NCBI RefSeq assembly: GCF_014197435.1
Contig: NZ_JACIFP010000001.1
Location: 3,906,001 to 3,970,000 of the forward strand
DNA from: Gordonia humi
GTDB taxonomy: Bacteria > Actinomycetota > Actinomycetes > Mycobacteriales > Mycobacteriaceae
Direction: 5' to 3'
DNA length: 64,000 nucleotides
A program made the translations under genes and the position numbers. The notes below the pieces were generated by a model. It was not told the origin of the DNA. It was given only the letters and a program-made list of their open reading frames with translations, and made no database searches. This document shows positions 1 to 7,177 of the stretch, piece after piece. Positions within the stretch are counted from its first letter, which is position 1; the number at the start of each line of letters is the position of its first letter.

Positions 1-555
1 CTGCTCGGCGTCGGCTGAGGTGTAGACGATGAACGAGGTGAGCGCCGAGAACAGCTGAGTGGCCGCTATACCCGCGAGAACCACGCGGTCGGTGGTCCCG
101 CCCGCCAGCCTCGCCAACAGCAGGACCAGTGCGAATGCGGCCAACGCTCCGAGGAAGGCACCGCCCGCCATGCCGATGACTCCCGCGCCGAATCCGAGCA
201 GGATCACCGAGACCGCACCGACCGAGGCGCCCGAGGACACGCCGAGGACGAAGGGGTCGGCGAGCGGATTGCGCAGCAGAGACTGCAGGACGCCGCCGCA
301 CACCGCGAGTCCGGCGCCGCAGGCCGCGGCCAGCACCGACTGTGGGAGCCGCAGCTTCCAGATGATCGACTCCTGCAGCTTCGACAGCCCGGAGCTCCCG
401 CCGAACAACTCGGCGCGCACCGACGACGCGACATCGGAGAATCCGAGGTCCGACGGTCCGATGGTGATGGCGAATCCGATGGAGATCGACAGCAGTACCA
501 GTCCGCCGAGCCATAGGGCGGCGACGGCGGACGGGTGAGACTGCAGTCGCGTCAC
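1..555 (-). CDS. FecCD/BtuC-type ABC transporter permease, partial (C-terminus beyond window)
   Basis: Membrane permease subunit of a vitamin B12/iron-chelate type importer. The first 185 codons are present and the frame is still open at base 1. A hydrophobic segment lies at about residues 11-33, and the family signature LLRNPLADPFVLGVSSG lies at about residues 93-109. The GTG start overlaps the stop of the binding-protein gene (GTGA), so the two are translationally coupled. The cobalamin riboswitch upstream of the pair points to corrinoid or cobalt-related transport; an iron-siderophore substrate is less likely but not excluded. An ATPase gene would be expected just outside the window. Confidence 0.9.
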   Translation of the reverse strand, partial: MTRLQSHPSAVAALWLGGLVLLSISIGFAITIGPSDLGFSDVASSVRAELFGGSSGLSKLQESIIWKLRLPQSVLAAACGAGLAVCGGVLQSLLRNPLADPFVLGVSSGASVGAVSVILLGFGAGVIGMAGGAFLGALAAFALVLLLARLAGGTTDRVVLAGIAATQLFSALTSFIVYTSADAEQ

Positions 556-1583
556 TTACTCAGACCGAGCTCGCGCAGACCGTCGGCGACGTTCTGGACG
601 CCGTAAGCGGTGCGCAGCGACGGATTCATCTCCGCACCGGTGGCGATGATGTAGCGCTTGTTCTTGACCGCGTCCATCTCGCGGGTCACCGGGTTCGACT
701 CGAGGAAGTCGATCTTCTTCTGCGCCGACTCGCCGGACTGGATGTCGCGGGTCAGGTTGCCGATCACCAGGACCTGCGGATTCCTGCTGGCGACTTCCTC
801 CCAGCTGATCTGCGGCCACTCGTCGCGTGTGTCGTCGAAGACGTTCTTGAGACCGAGCTCGCGGGAGATGACGCCGGGCGCACCGCAGCAGCCGGCCATA
901 TAGGGCGACTCCGAGTCGGAGAACCAGTACAGCACCGTCGTGCCCTGCGCGTGCACCGAGTCGGCGGCGGTCGCCACTCGCTTCTTCAGATCCGCGACGA
1001 CCTCGGCGGCTCTGTCGGAGGTTCCGGTGAGCTCACCGAGCTGGGTGATCTCCTTGTAGACGAGATCGAGCGTGAAATCGGTGCTGCGCGATCCGTCGCC
1101 GCCGGTGTCGTCCTTGCCCTCGCAGTCGGACGGTGCGAGGTACGTCGGGACGCCCAACTCGGTGAACCGCGACCGCGGCGCCGTTCCACCCTTGTCGAAC
1201 GTCGACGAGAACGACGCCGTCACCAGGTCAGGATCCTCGGCCAGGACCGATTCGAACGACGGCCAGTCGTTCGAGATCCGCTTGACCTTGTCGTTCTCCT
1301 CAGCGAGGGACGGCAGGACGGGGTCGGTCCACGTCGCCGTCCCCGCCATCCGGTCGGCGAGACCGAGCGACAACAGCGCCTCGGTCGTGCCCTGGTTCAG
1401 CGAGACGATGCGCTGCGGCGGCGCGTCGACCGTCACCTGCTCACCGCAGTTCGCGAGCGAGACGGGAAATCCCTCGGCGGTCGAGTGCGGCGACGAGTCG
1501 TCCGACGACCCGCATCCGGCGAGGAGTGCGACGGAGCCGGCGAGCGCGACGGCTCCGGCCAGGATTCGGCGAGGGTGAGGCAT
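552..1583 (-). CDS. ABC transporter substrate-binding lipoprotein (BtuF/FecB-like)
   Basis: A 343-residue extracytoplasmic binding protein, predicted to be lipid-anchored on the outer face of the membrane. It has a short basic N-terminus, a hydrophobic stretch and a lipobox LLAGC with Cys24. After this comes the periplasmic-binding fold of the TroA/FecB type (QRIVSLNQGTTEALLSLGL near residues 57-75). The ATG is preceded by AAGGA. The gene is first in a unit with the FecCD permease and is preceded by a cobalamin riboswitch, so it should be expressed when B12 is scarce. Ligand is inferred: cobalamin, cobinamide or a cobalt chelate. Confidence 0.85.
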   Translation of the reverse strand: MPHPRRILAGAVALAGSVALLAGCGSSDDSSPHSTAEGFPVSLANCGEQVTVDAPPQRIVSLNQGTTEALLSLGLADRMAGTATWTDPVLPSLAEENDKVKRISNDWPSFESVLAEDPDLVTASFSSTFDKGGTAPRSRFTELGVPTYLAPSDCEGKDDTGGDGSRSTDFTLDLVYKEITQLGELTGTSDRAAEVVADLKKRVATAADSVHAQGTTVLYWFSDSESPYMAGCCGAPGVISRELGLKNVFDDTRDEWPQISWEEVASRNPQVLVIGNLTRDIQSGESAQKKIDFLESNPVTREMDAVKNKRYIIATGAEMNPSLRTAYGVQNVADGLRELGLSK

Positions 1584-1633
1584 GGTGTCCTTCGGGCCGC
1601 GAGCTGTGGAACGCGAAGCTCGTCTGCGGATCG

Positions 1634-1653
1634 GCGCGGGAGTGCTCCCGCGC
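1634..1653 (-). promoter_or_regulatory. Hairpin between riboswitch and btuF-like gene (candidate expression platform)
   Basis: Arms GCGCGGGA and TCCCGCGC form a perfect 8-bp stem with a 4-base loop. It lies just downstream (in transcript sense) of the cobalamin aptamer and about 50 bases before the ATG. It has no U-run, so it could act as a Rho-dependent or structural control element. Its role is inferred from position. Confidence 0.45.
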
Positions 1654-1820
1654 GAGCCAGCAGGTCTTCGGACTCGAGGTCTGCCGCTGTCGGACGTCTT
1701 CCCAGGCCGTTACCCAGTGACATGTGTCCGACGCGTCGCTCTCACCGCTGCGCGTCAGTCCCGGACTCGCACCGGGTTCCCTGCCCGACTCGTCGGGCAC
1801 GCTGGCGAGGCAATCGTAAC
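1650..1820 (-). promoter_or_regulatory. Cobalamin (B12) riboswitch
   Basis: Read on the minus strand, the region contains in order the conserved blocks of the cobalamin aptamer: AGGGAA-CCCGGTGCGAGTCCGGG, then GCGGTGAGAGCGACGCG, then CACTGGGTAACGGCCTGGGAAG, then AGTCCGAAGACCTGCTGGC, which matches the B12-box end of the fold. It precedes a binding-protein/permease pair, a classic target of this riboswitch. Boundaries are approximate because the closing helix was judged by eye. Confidence 0.9.
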
Positions 1821-1837
1821 TTTTCGCCGTGAGACGA

Positions 1838-1875
1838 CTGTGCCCGGGACCACCCGACGGTGGTCCCGGGCACAG
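1838..1875 (-). terminator. Strong hairpin after the secreted-protein gene
   Basis: Perfect 15-bp inverted repeat with arms CTGTGCCCGGGACCA and TGGTCCCGGGCACAG and an 8-base loop. It begins 11 bases after the stop of the 1886-2623 gene and lies just before the riboswitch. There is no T-run, which is usual for actinobacterial terminators. Confidence 0.7.
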
Positions 1876-1885
1876 TGGAGGTCGG

Positions 1886-2623
1886 CTACTTCGCCGTCGC
1901 GATGCCCAGCGACGGGAAGAAGAAGCACGTGGCATCGCCCTTCTTCACCGTTCCGTAGATGGCGGAGAGGACCGTGCCGGAGCCGGTGTCGACCAGGCCT
2001 GCCCTGACTCCGTTATTGGGGATCAGATTCAGCGCGGGCGTCAGCGTGGATTCGATGACCGGCTTGGCGATGGCTGCCAGACCGAGGACGTCGGACTCGG
2101 CGATCCGCTTGTTGACCGCATCGAGGATGATGTCGGTGACGCCGCCCATCGGCTCCCCGAGACCGCCCTTGAACGTGTTCACGTTGAACCACGCGACTCT
2201 CATCCCGGACTTGTCGCCGGAGTCGTTGATCAGACCGGTCGGCACGAAACCGTAAAGGACTTCCCCCTTCTTCACCGCGTTCAGGTCGATGTCGCCGACC
2301 AGCGGGACCTCGACCGTCAAGTCGCCGACGCCCGGGGTGTACGGACCTGCGACGGCACCGCCCGCCGCGAGGGACAGACTGAAGTCAGTGCACAGACCGA
2401 CAGTCGGTGTGAACGGCGTGATTCCCAACTGGTTGAGAACCTTGTTCGCCGCTTCGATCCCGTCGATGACCGATGCCGCATCCGTCGGCTGTATCGCATC
2501 CAGTGCGTTCTTCGCGGCGACGGCGTCGGAGCTGGGCGCGGCGTGTGCCGCGGGTGCGCCGATCGCACCGCCGAGCAACGCGGCGGACGCTGCGACTGCG
2601 GCGAGGGCAAGACGAATCTTCAT
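1886..2623 (-). CDS. Secreted protein of unknown function
   Basis: A 245-residue protein with a clear Sec signal peptide (MKIRLALAAVAASAALLGG, then a likely cleavage after AHA near residue 28). The mature part has no transmembrane segment, contains two cysteines (one near residue 79, one close to the C-terminus) and ends in FFFPSLGIATAK. I do not recognise the family; similar exported proteins of unknown role are common in Gordonia and Rhodococcus. It has a good RBS (CAGGAG) and a terminator hairpin behind it, so it is probably monocistronic. An 11-bp-period direct repeat lies about 75 bases upstream. Confidence 0.85.
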   Translation of the reverse strand: MKIRLALAAVAASAALLGGAIGAPAAHAAPSSDAVAAKNALDAIQPTDAASVIDGIEAANKVLNQLGITPFTPTVGLCTDFSLSLAAGGAVAGPYTPGVGDLTVEVPLVGDIDLNAVKKGEVLYGFVPTGLINDSGDKSGMRVAWFNVNTFKGGLGEPMGGVTDIILDAVNKRIAESDVLGLAAIAKPVIESTLTPALNLIPNNGVRAGLVDTGSGTVLSAIYGTVKKGDATCFFFPSLGIATAK

Positions 2624-2695
2624 TACGGGCTCCTGTGCCTGGGACGACGTTGGGCGGACACGAGACTCCCATCCGCAACTCCAAACACTGCCTGT

Positions 2696-2717
2696 TTCTC
2701 AGGTTCTTCTCAAGTGC
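2696..2717 (-). promoter_or_regulatory. 11-bp-period direct repeat upstream of the secreted-protein gene (OmpR-family-like box)
   Basis: On the plus strand TTCTCAGGTTC is followed immediately by TTCTCAAGTGC, matching at 9 of 11 positions. Direct repeats spaced by one helical turn are typical for OmpR/PhoB-family winged-helix regulators. The CTCA-N7-CTCA pattern recurs, in the opposite orientation, between the response regulator and the DUF305 gene at 55701-55722. Function is inferred. Confidence 0.45.
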
Positions 2718-2783
2718 TCCGATGGTCTCGAATCGGTGACGATATCGATGCCTCGCCGAGTGTGGCATAGTGAGGTCGATTAC

Positions 2784-2797
2784 TAGAACACGTTTCA
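2784..2797 (+). promoter_or_regulatory. KstR-like palindrome TAGAACACGTTTCA
   Basis: The 14-mer fits the published KstR consensus TnnAACnnGTTnnA at every fixed position. It lies about 30 bases before the start of the small ORF that heads the SDR/VOC cluster. KstR is the TetR-family repressor of cholesterol and lipid catabolism in mycobacteria and rhodococci. Assignment to KstR rather than another TetR regulator is inferred. Confidence 0.5.
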
Positions 2798-2825
2798 GTA
2801 TTGCCGACTCGAAGGAGCGCCACCG

Positions 2826-3023
2826 ATGAGCAGGACGCGTCGCGACCCGGGCGCACGTCTGCCCGCGGCGGCCCGGATCCCGGCACCGGAGGTGACCGAC
2901 GGCCGCATACCGCGTCTCCGGGACCGCGAACCCGCGGTCACCACCGACACCGGCGGTTCCGCGAACGACGCGCTCACCGTCGTCGCGACCCGTCGGCGAG
3001 CCGGCGGACAGGAGCAACCGTGA
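2826..3023 (+). CDS. Small protein of unknown function upstream of the SDR gene
   Basis: A 65-residue Arg- and Pro-rich frame with no recognisable domain. Its ATG is preceded at good spacing by GAAGGAG, and its TGA stop overlaps the GTG start of the SDR gene (GTGA), the coupling used throughout this window. This supports real translation. The amino-acid composition is unremarkable for random GC-rich sequence, so it may instead act as a translated leader for the SDR gene. Confidence 0.4.
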   Translation: MSRTRRDPGARLPAAARIPAPEVTDGRIPRLRDREPAVTTDTGGSANDALTVVATRRRAGGQEQP

Positions 3024-3871
3024 CCGAGCAGAGGATCGTCGTCGTCACCGGAGCCTCGCGTGGAGCGGGCAAGGGCATCGCCCTCGCGCTCGGCGCGGCG
3101 GGCGACGTCGTGTACGTGACCGGCCGAACGACGACGCCCGGCGCATCCGATCTCCCGGGTACGGTCGCCGACACCGCGGCCGAGGTGACCCGGCGCGGCG
3201 GAACCGGCGTCCCGGCGATCGTCGACCACGCCGACGACGCCCAGGTCGCCGCCCTCGTCGACCGGGTCCGCGACGAGCACGGCCGCATCGACATCCTGGT
3301 CAACAACGCGATCGCACTGCCGCGCGCACTGACCCGGAAGGGCCCCTTCTGGGAGAAGCCGTTGAACCTCACCGACCTGTTCGACGTCGGCATGCGCTCG
3401 GCGTACGTCTGCACGTACTACGCGGCGCCGCTGATGGCGCCCGGCGGCCTCGTCGTCAACACGTCGTCGTTCGGCGGCACGGCGTACATGCACGGTCCCG
3501 CCTACGGCGCCGCGAAGGCCGCCGTCGACAAGATGGCGCACGACATGGCCGTCGACTTCCGCCCGTTCGACGTCGCCGTCGTCTCGCTGTGGATGGGACT
3601 GCTCAAGACCGAACGGACCGTGGCCGCCTTCGACGCGCACCCCGAGATGTACTCGGGACTCGCCGCGACGGCCGAATCGGTCGAGTTCCCCGGCCGCATC
3701 ATCGACGCCCTGCACCGCCACCGTTCGCGAATGGAACGCAGCGGCCGCGTGCTGATCGGCGCCGAGGTCGCACAGGACCTGGGCGTCACAGACGTCGACG
3801 GCAATCGGCCGCCGTCGCACCGCGCGTTCCTCGGCGACCCGCCGGCCTTCAGCGACGCCGTCGTAGAGTGA
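3020..3871 (+). CDS. SDR family NAD(P)-dependent oxidoreductase
   Basis: A 283-residue short-chain dehydrogenase. The Rossmann motif TGASRGAGKGIA lies at about residues 10-21. Other features are a VNNA segment, catalytic Ser in NTSSFGG and catalytic Tyr/Lys in YGAAK. The sequence resembles the DHRS1-like branch, with an insertion around FWEKPLNL. The GTG start is preceded by AGGAG and overlaps the stop of the small ORF; the same frame stays open further upstream, but without a good RBS. The upstream KstR-like box suggests a role in sterol or lipid metabolism; the substrate is unknown. Confidence 0.88.
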   Translation: MTEQRIVVVTGASRGAGKGIALALGAAGDVVYVTGRTTTPGASDLPGTVADTAAEVTRRGGTGVPAIVDHADDAQVAALVDRVRDEHGRIDILVNNAIALPRALTRKGPFWEKPLNLTDLFDVGMRSAYVCTYYAAPLMAPGGLVVNTSSFGGTAYMHGPAYGAAKAAVDKMAHDMAVDFRPFDVAVVSLWMGLLKTERTVAAFDAHPEMYSGLAATAESVEFPGRIIDALHRHRSRMERSGRVLIGAEVAQDLGVTDVDGNRPPSHRAFLGDPPAFSDAVVE

Positions 3872-3875
3872 CCGC

Positions 3876-4271
3876 GTGAAAGCGCGTATCGAACTCACCG
3901 GCATCTTCGTCCACGACCAGGCCGAAGCCCTCGACTTCTACACTCGTCACCTCGGTTTCGTACTGCGTCACGACGAGCCGGCCGGCGCGTTCCGGTGGCT
4001 GACCGTGGTCGGCGGCGACACCCCCGACGGCCCGGAACTGCTCCTCGAACCGAACGAGCACCCCGCTGCCCGCGCCTACCAGCAGGCGCTCGTCGCCGAC
4101 GGCATCCCGTGCGCATCGTTCAAGGTCGACGATGTGCGAGCCGCGTGCGCCGAACTGGCTGCCGCGGGCGTGCGCGTCGTGACCGAACCGATGGAAGCCG
4201 GACCCGTACTCGTCGCCGTGATCGACGACACGTGTGGCAACTACATCCAGCTGATGAGCGACGTCAGCTGA
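3876..4271 (+). CDS. VOC (glyoxalase/dioxygenase-fold) family protein
   Basis: A 131-residue single vicinal-oxygen-chelate domain. It starts IFVHDQAEALDFYTRHLGF, shows an LLLEPNEHPAA strand-turn in the middle and ends with the DDTCGNYIQL segment typical of glyoxalase/bleomycin-resistance-like proteins. It starts 5 bases after the SDR stop, so the two are probably co-transcribed. The C-terminal codons overlap those of the convergent WS/DGAT gene. The substrate cannot be told from sequence. Confidence 0.85.
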   Translation: MKARIELTGIFVHDQAEALDFYTRHLGFVLRHDEPAGAFRWLTVVGGDTPDGPELLLEPNEHPAARAYQQALVADGIPCASFKVDDVRAACAELAAAGVRVVTEPMEAGPVLVAVIDDTCGNYIQLMSDVS

Positions 4272-4280
4272 CGTCGCTCA
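4255..4280. terminator. 26-bp perfect palindrome encoding both convergent C-termini
   Basis: Arms TGAGCGACGTCAG and CTGACGTCGCTCA abut without a spacer. The palindrome contains the last codons and stops of both the VOC gene (plus) and the WS/DGAT gene (minus), so both proteins end in Ser-Asp-Val-Ser. It can form a hairpin in either transcript and is a candidate bidirectional terminator, although it lacks a T-run. Confidence 0.6.
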
Positions 4281-5679
4281 GCGGGGCCGCGGCTTTCAGC
4301 CTCTCCAGTTCCTCGGCGAAGTGGACGATCAGCTTCTCCGGGCTCCGCATGCTCGCCTTGGCGGCGATCACGCCTACGTGGACGACACCGTTGTTCGACA
4401 GCACCGTGATGTTCAGGCCCGCTCCGTGCATCACCGGGCCGAACGGATACAGCCCGACCACCTGAGCTCCGATGAAGTAGAGCGGCATCGGCGGGCCGGG
4501 GACATTCGAGATGACCAGGTTGTGGATCACCGGATGCTTCTCGGCCAGGCGCATGCCGGCGTAGGCGCGCATCGCCAGACCGAATGTGCGGGGCGCGGCG
4601 AACTCGGCCCAGTCCTGCAGAGTGTCCGCACCGACCGCCTTGTGATGCTCTTTGGCGTTCTTGTTCGACTCGGCCATCGCCCTCAGGCGCTCCAACGGGT
4701 CGGCGATGTCGGTGCGCAGCCGCATGAACAGCGCCGACACCTTGTTCGCGCCGTTGGCCCGCTTGGACTCCTCACGCACCGACACCGGCACCGAAGCCAG
4801 CAGCGGACCGTCGGGCAGCTCGCCGCGCAGCTCGAGATACGAGCGCAGCGCGCCCCCCGCGATCGACAGAACGATGTCGTTGACCGTGGCGCCGGTGGCC
4901 TTCCGCACCGCTTTGATGTCGCCGAGCGACAGATCCGCGACGGCCGTCGTCCGATGGCCGTCGATCGTGCCGTTGAACGACGTCCGGGGTGCGGTGAACG
5001 GCGGCGCCATCGTCGTCCCCGCCCACGCTCGACCGATGGTCTCGGAGATCAGGCCGATCGACGGCTGCACCAACTTGGGCAGAGAGAACGGGCGACTCAA
5101 CGTGTCGAGCAGTCCCCGACCGATCAGCTCGAAGCCCCCGGGACCGTCCTCGTTTCGACCCGCGTCGTCCGGTGCCAGGGCGGGCGCATCCGGTTCCAGG
5201 CTGCACAGATACGAGATGAGGTTGGCGCCCGACGCGCCGTCGACCGTCGAATGGTGCATCTTGATGATGACGACGACCTTCTCGACGCCGTCGCGATCGA
5301 CATAGCCTTCGATCAGCAGCGTCTCCCACAGCGGACGCCCGCGATCCATCGGCAGGCCCGCGAAATGCCCGGTCACCTCCATCAGCTCGGCATACCCGGC
5401 CGGTGCGGGCAACGCCATCCGGTGCACGTGATGATCGATGTCGAAGTGATCGTCGCGCACCCACACCGGGTGGCTCACGTCGAACGGAACACGACGGAGC
5501 CGCCGGGTGAACGGCGGGAGCTTCTTGACACGCTCGGCCAGGATCGCGCGGAACTCGGGATAGGAGTAGCCGTTCGGCATGGTCGACGTGTCGAGCACGA
5601 TCAGCGCGCACACATGCATCAACTGCTCGGGTGTCTCCAAGTACAGGAAGCTGGCGTCGAGCCCGCTGAGGCGATCCAT
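4264..5679 (-). CDS. WS/DGAT family wax ester synthase / diacylglycerol acyltransferase
   Basis: A 471-residue acyl-CoA:diacylglycerol (or wax alcohol) acyltransferase that makes neutral storage lipid at the inner membrane. It begins with the family start MDRLSGLDASFLYLETP and has the catalytic HHxxxDG motif HHSTVDG at residues 142-148. The C-terminal WS/DGAT domain (about 310-460) carries the NLVISNVPGP block. Length is as expected. Its stop overlaps the VOC gene by 8 bases. A KstR-like palindrome lies in the divergent promoter shared with the FMN-binding protein. These bacteria carry many paralogues, so I give no symbol. Confidence 0.95.
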   Translation of the reverse strand: MDRLSGLDASFLYLETPEQLMHVCALIVLDTSTMPNGYSYPEFRAILAERVKKLPPFTRRLRRVPFDVSHPVWVRDDHFDIDHHVHRMALPAPAGYAELMEVTGHFAGLPMDRGRPLWETLLIEGYVDRDGVEKVVVIIKMHHSTVDGASGANLISYLCSLEPDAPALAPDDAGRNEDGPGGFELIGRGLLDTLSRPFSLPKLVQPSIGLISETIGRAWAGTTMAPPFTAPRTSFNGTIDGHRTTAVADLSLGDIKAVRKATGATVNDIVLSIAGGALRSYLELRGELPDGPLLASVPVSVREESKRANGANKVSALFMRLRTDIADPLERLRAMAESNKNAKEHHKAVGADTLQDWAEFAAPRTFGLAMRAYAGMRLAEKHPVIHNLVISNVPGPPMPLYFIGAQVVGLYPFGPVMHGAGLNITVLSNNGVVHVGVIAAKASMRSPEKLIVHFAEELERLKAAAPLSDVS

Positions 5680-5702
5680 AGCCCAGGACGATACCCCAGA
5701 AC

Positions 5703-5716
5703 TAGAACGTGTTATC
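5703..5716. promoter_or_regulatory. KstR-like palindrome in the divergent WS/DGAT - flavoprotein promoter
   Basis: On the minus strand the 14-mer is GATAACACGTTCTA. It shares the core AACACGTT with the site at 2784-2797 and misses the KstR consensus only at its first base. It lies about 25 bases upstream of the WS/DGAT start and 36 bases upstream of the flavoprotein start. A TAACAT -10-like hexamer for the plus-strand gene is at 5738-5743. Confidence 0.5.
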
Positions 5717-5751
5717 GGATCGCACTGTACCGGTCGGTAACATCAGATGTC

Positions 5752-6369
5752 ATGGCAACGCGCTACCAGCACCTCGTCACCGGCGACGCCGTCCGCGCCC
5801 GTCGGCAGGGCCTCCCAGCGAGTGGTCGGCCGCAGCCGCTCGACGAGGATCACGGACCGCAGGAACTGACCTCCCGTGAACTCTCCATGCTGACCGGAGC
5901 CTTCGCGTTCCACCTCGCCACGGTCACCGAATCCGGTTGGCCGTACGTTCAATATCGCAGCGGCCCAAAGGGATTCATCCACCATATCGGCTCCAATCGG
6001 ATCGCCTTCGCCGACTTCCGAGGCAACCGTCAGTTCGTCTCCACCGGCAACATCGACGCCGACGGTCGCGTCGCGCTGTTCATCGCCGACTATCCGCTGC
6101 GCACACGCCTCAAGGTGTTCGGCCGCGCGGTCGTCAGCGACGATCCGGATCTGCTCGAGTCGCTGCGCCGGGTGCCCGGTGGGCGAGTGTCCGCGGTGTG
6201 CGAACGGAGCATCGTGATCGATGTCGAGGCCTTCGACTGGAACTGCTCACGCAGTCTGGTGCCGCAGTACACGACCGAGCAGGTCCGCGAGCGCGTCGAG
6301 CCCTACGTCGCACGTATCCGGGAGTTGCAGGACGAGGTCGAGGCGCTTCGGTCTCAGCTGCGACAGTAG
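5752..6369 (+). CDS. Pyridoxamine 5'-phosphate oxidase-fold FMN/F420-binding protein
   Basis: A 205-residue split-barrel flavoprotein. The N-terminal third has the LTGAFAFHLATVTESGWPYVQ strand pair, followed by GNRQFVSTGNI and VALFIADYP, typical of this fold. Residues from about 175 onward are predicted to form a coiled coil (REL-QDEVEAL-RSQLRQ), which could dimerise the protein. Related proteins include general-stress and PNPOx-like oxidoreductases. It is transcribed divergently from the WS/DGAT gene and shares the KstR-like box. The start at 5752 fits a transcript with almost no leader. Confidence 0.8.
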   Translation: MATRYQHLVTGDAVRARRQGLPASGRPQPLDEDHGPQELTSRELSMLTGAFAFHLATVTESGWPYVQYRSGPKGFIHHIGSNRIAFADFRGNRQFVSTGNIDADGRVALFIADYPLRTRLKVFGRAVVSDDPDLLESLRRVPGGRVSAVCERSIVIDVEAFDWNCSRSLVPQYTTEQVRERVEPYVARIRELQDEVEALRSQLRQ

Positions 6370-6411
6370 CTCGACCGCGGCGGTCTCGACGGCGGCAGTA
6401 ATGTCGCGGGC

Positions 6412-6960
6412 ATGGCGATCATCTATGAGGCGACCCTCTCCCCCGGCAAGGACGATATGATCCGCCGCCGTCTCGACGAGGTTCCGTGGGGACCGACGGG
6501 CGACGTCGAGCGACTGGCGGCGTTCCGGTTCGACGATCCGGCGGGCGCCGTCGGGATCGAGGCGCACATCGTCGCCTGCGGAGGCCGGACCCTGCATGTG
6601 CCGCTCACCTACCGAGGCGCTCCGCTCGACGGCGTGACCGCCGTCGGCACGATGGAGCATTCGGTACTCGGCCGCCGCTGGGTCTACGCGGCGGGCGACG
6701 ATCCGGTCGCCGTCGCCGCCTACCTCCGCGCACTGCGCGGCGAACACGGACCGGCCGACCTCGAACTCCACCGCGGCGACGGCGGCGTCGAAGCACTGCC
6801 GACCTCGGTGACACTGTCGGTCCGCGGCACCGCTCCGACCGACGGGGCGCTGCGTCTGACCGGCGACCTCGCCGACCCGGTGACCGGCGACGCGGAGCTG
6901 GTGGCGGAGTGGTCGGCGGGTTCGGCCGTCGTGGCCGCGATCGACGCGACCACCCCGTAG
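6412..6960 (+). CDS. Maltokinase N-terminal cap-like domain protein
   Basis: A 182-residue protein resembling the N-terminal cap domain of actinobacterial maltokinases, present here without the kinase domain. The recognisable stretches are MAIIYEATLSPGK at the start, FRFDDPAGAVGIEAHIV at about residues 39-55, LHVPLTYRGAPL, and GTMEHSVLGRRWVY at about 79-92. Standalone copies of this domain are common in actinobacteria and have no assigned biochemical role that I know. It follows the flavoprotein by 42 bases and is closed by a strong hairpin. Confidence 0.75.
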   Translation: MAIIYEATLSPGKDDMIRRRLDEVPWGPTGDVERLAAFRFDDPAGAVGIEAHIVACGGRTLHVPLTYRGAPLDGVTAVGTMEHSVLGRRWVYAAGDDPVAVAAYLRALRGEHGPADLELHRGDGGVEALPTSVTLSVRGTAPTDGALRLTGDLADPVTGDAELVAEWSAGSAVVAAIDATTP

Positions 6961-6964
6961 ACGA

Positions 6965-7007
6965 GATTCGGGCGGCGCCGACCCGCTGGGTCGACGCCGC
7001 CCGAATC
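6965..7007. terminator. Long hairpin between convergent genes
   Basis: Arms GATTCGGGCGGCGCCGACCC and GGGTCGACGCCGCCCGAATC pair over 20 positions with one mismatch and a 3-base loop. It lies 5 bases after the cap-domain gene and 10 bases before the 3' end of the glyS unit, so it can serve both directions. Confidence 0.75.
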
Positions 7008-7016
7008 CACCGATCT

Positions 7017-7172
7017 CTAGCGCGTCCGTTCTCGATACAGCCAGGCGCCGAGAACGATCAGCCAGATCGGGATGACGATGCCGAACATCAGCCACTGTCC
7101 CTGACCGACCATCATGCCCGCGGCGATGAGCATCAGCACGCCGCTGAACAGCATGACGAACTTCGGGTTCAT
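7017..7172 (-). CDS. 51-residue membrane protein downstream of glyS
   Basis: A short frame starting MNPKFVMLFSGVLMLIAAG and ending AWLYRERTR. Two hydrophobic segments (about residues 5-20 and 28-45) are joined by a short GQGQ turn, with a basic C-terminal end. It begins only 5 bases after the glyS stop, so it is co-transcribed with it. I do not recognise a family beyond small actinobacterial membrane proteins of unknown role. Confidence 0.7.
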   Translation of the reverse strand: MNPKFVMLFSGVLMLIAAGMMVGQGQWLMFGIVIPIWLIVLGAWLYRERTR

Positions 7173-7177
7173 GAGTC

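Noticed and set aside
951..1832. Long plus-strand open frame across the binding-protein gene
   Set aside because: It is antisense to a clear lipoprotein gene and a riboswitch, Arg/Gly-rich and without domain features; a shadow of GC-rich coding.
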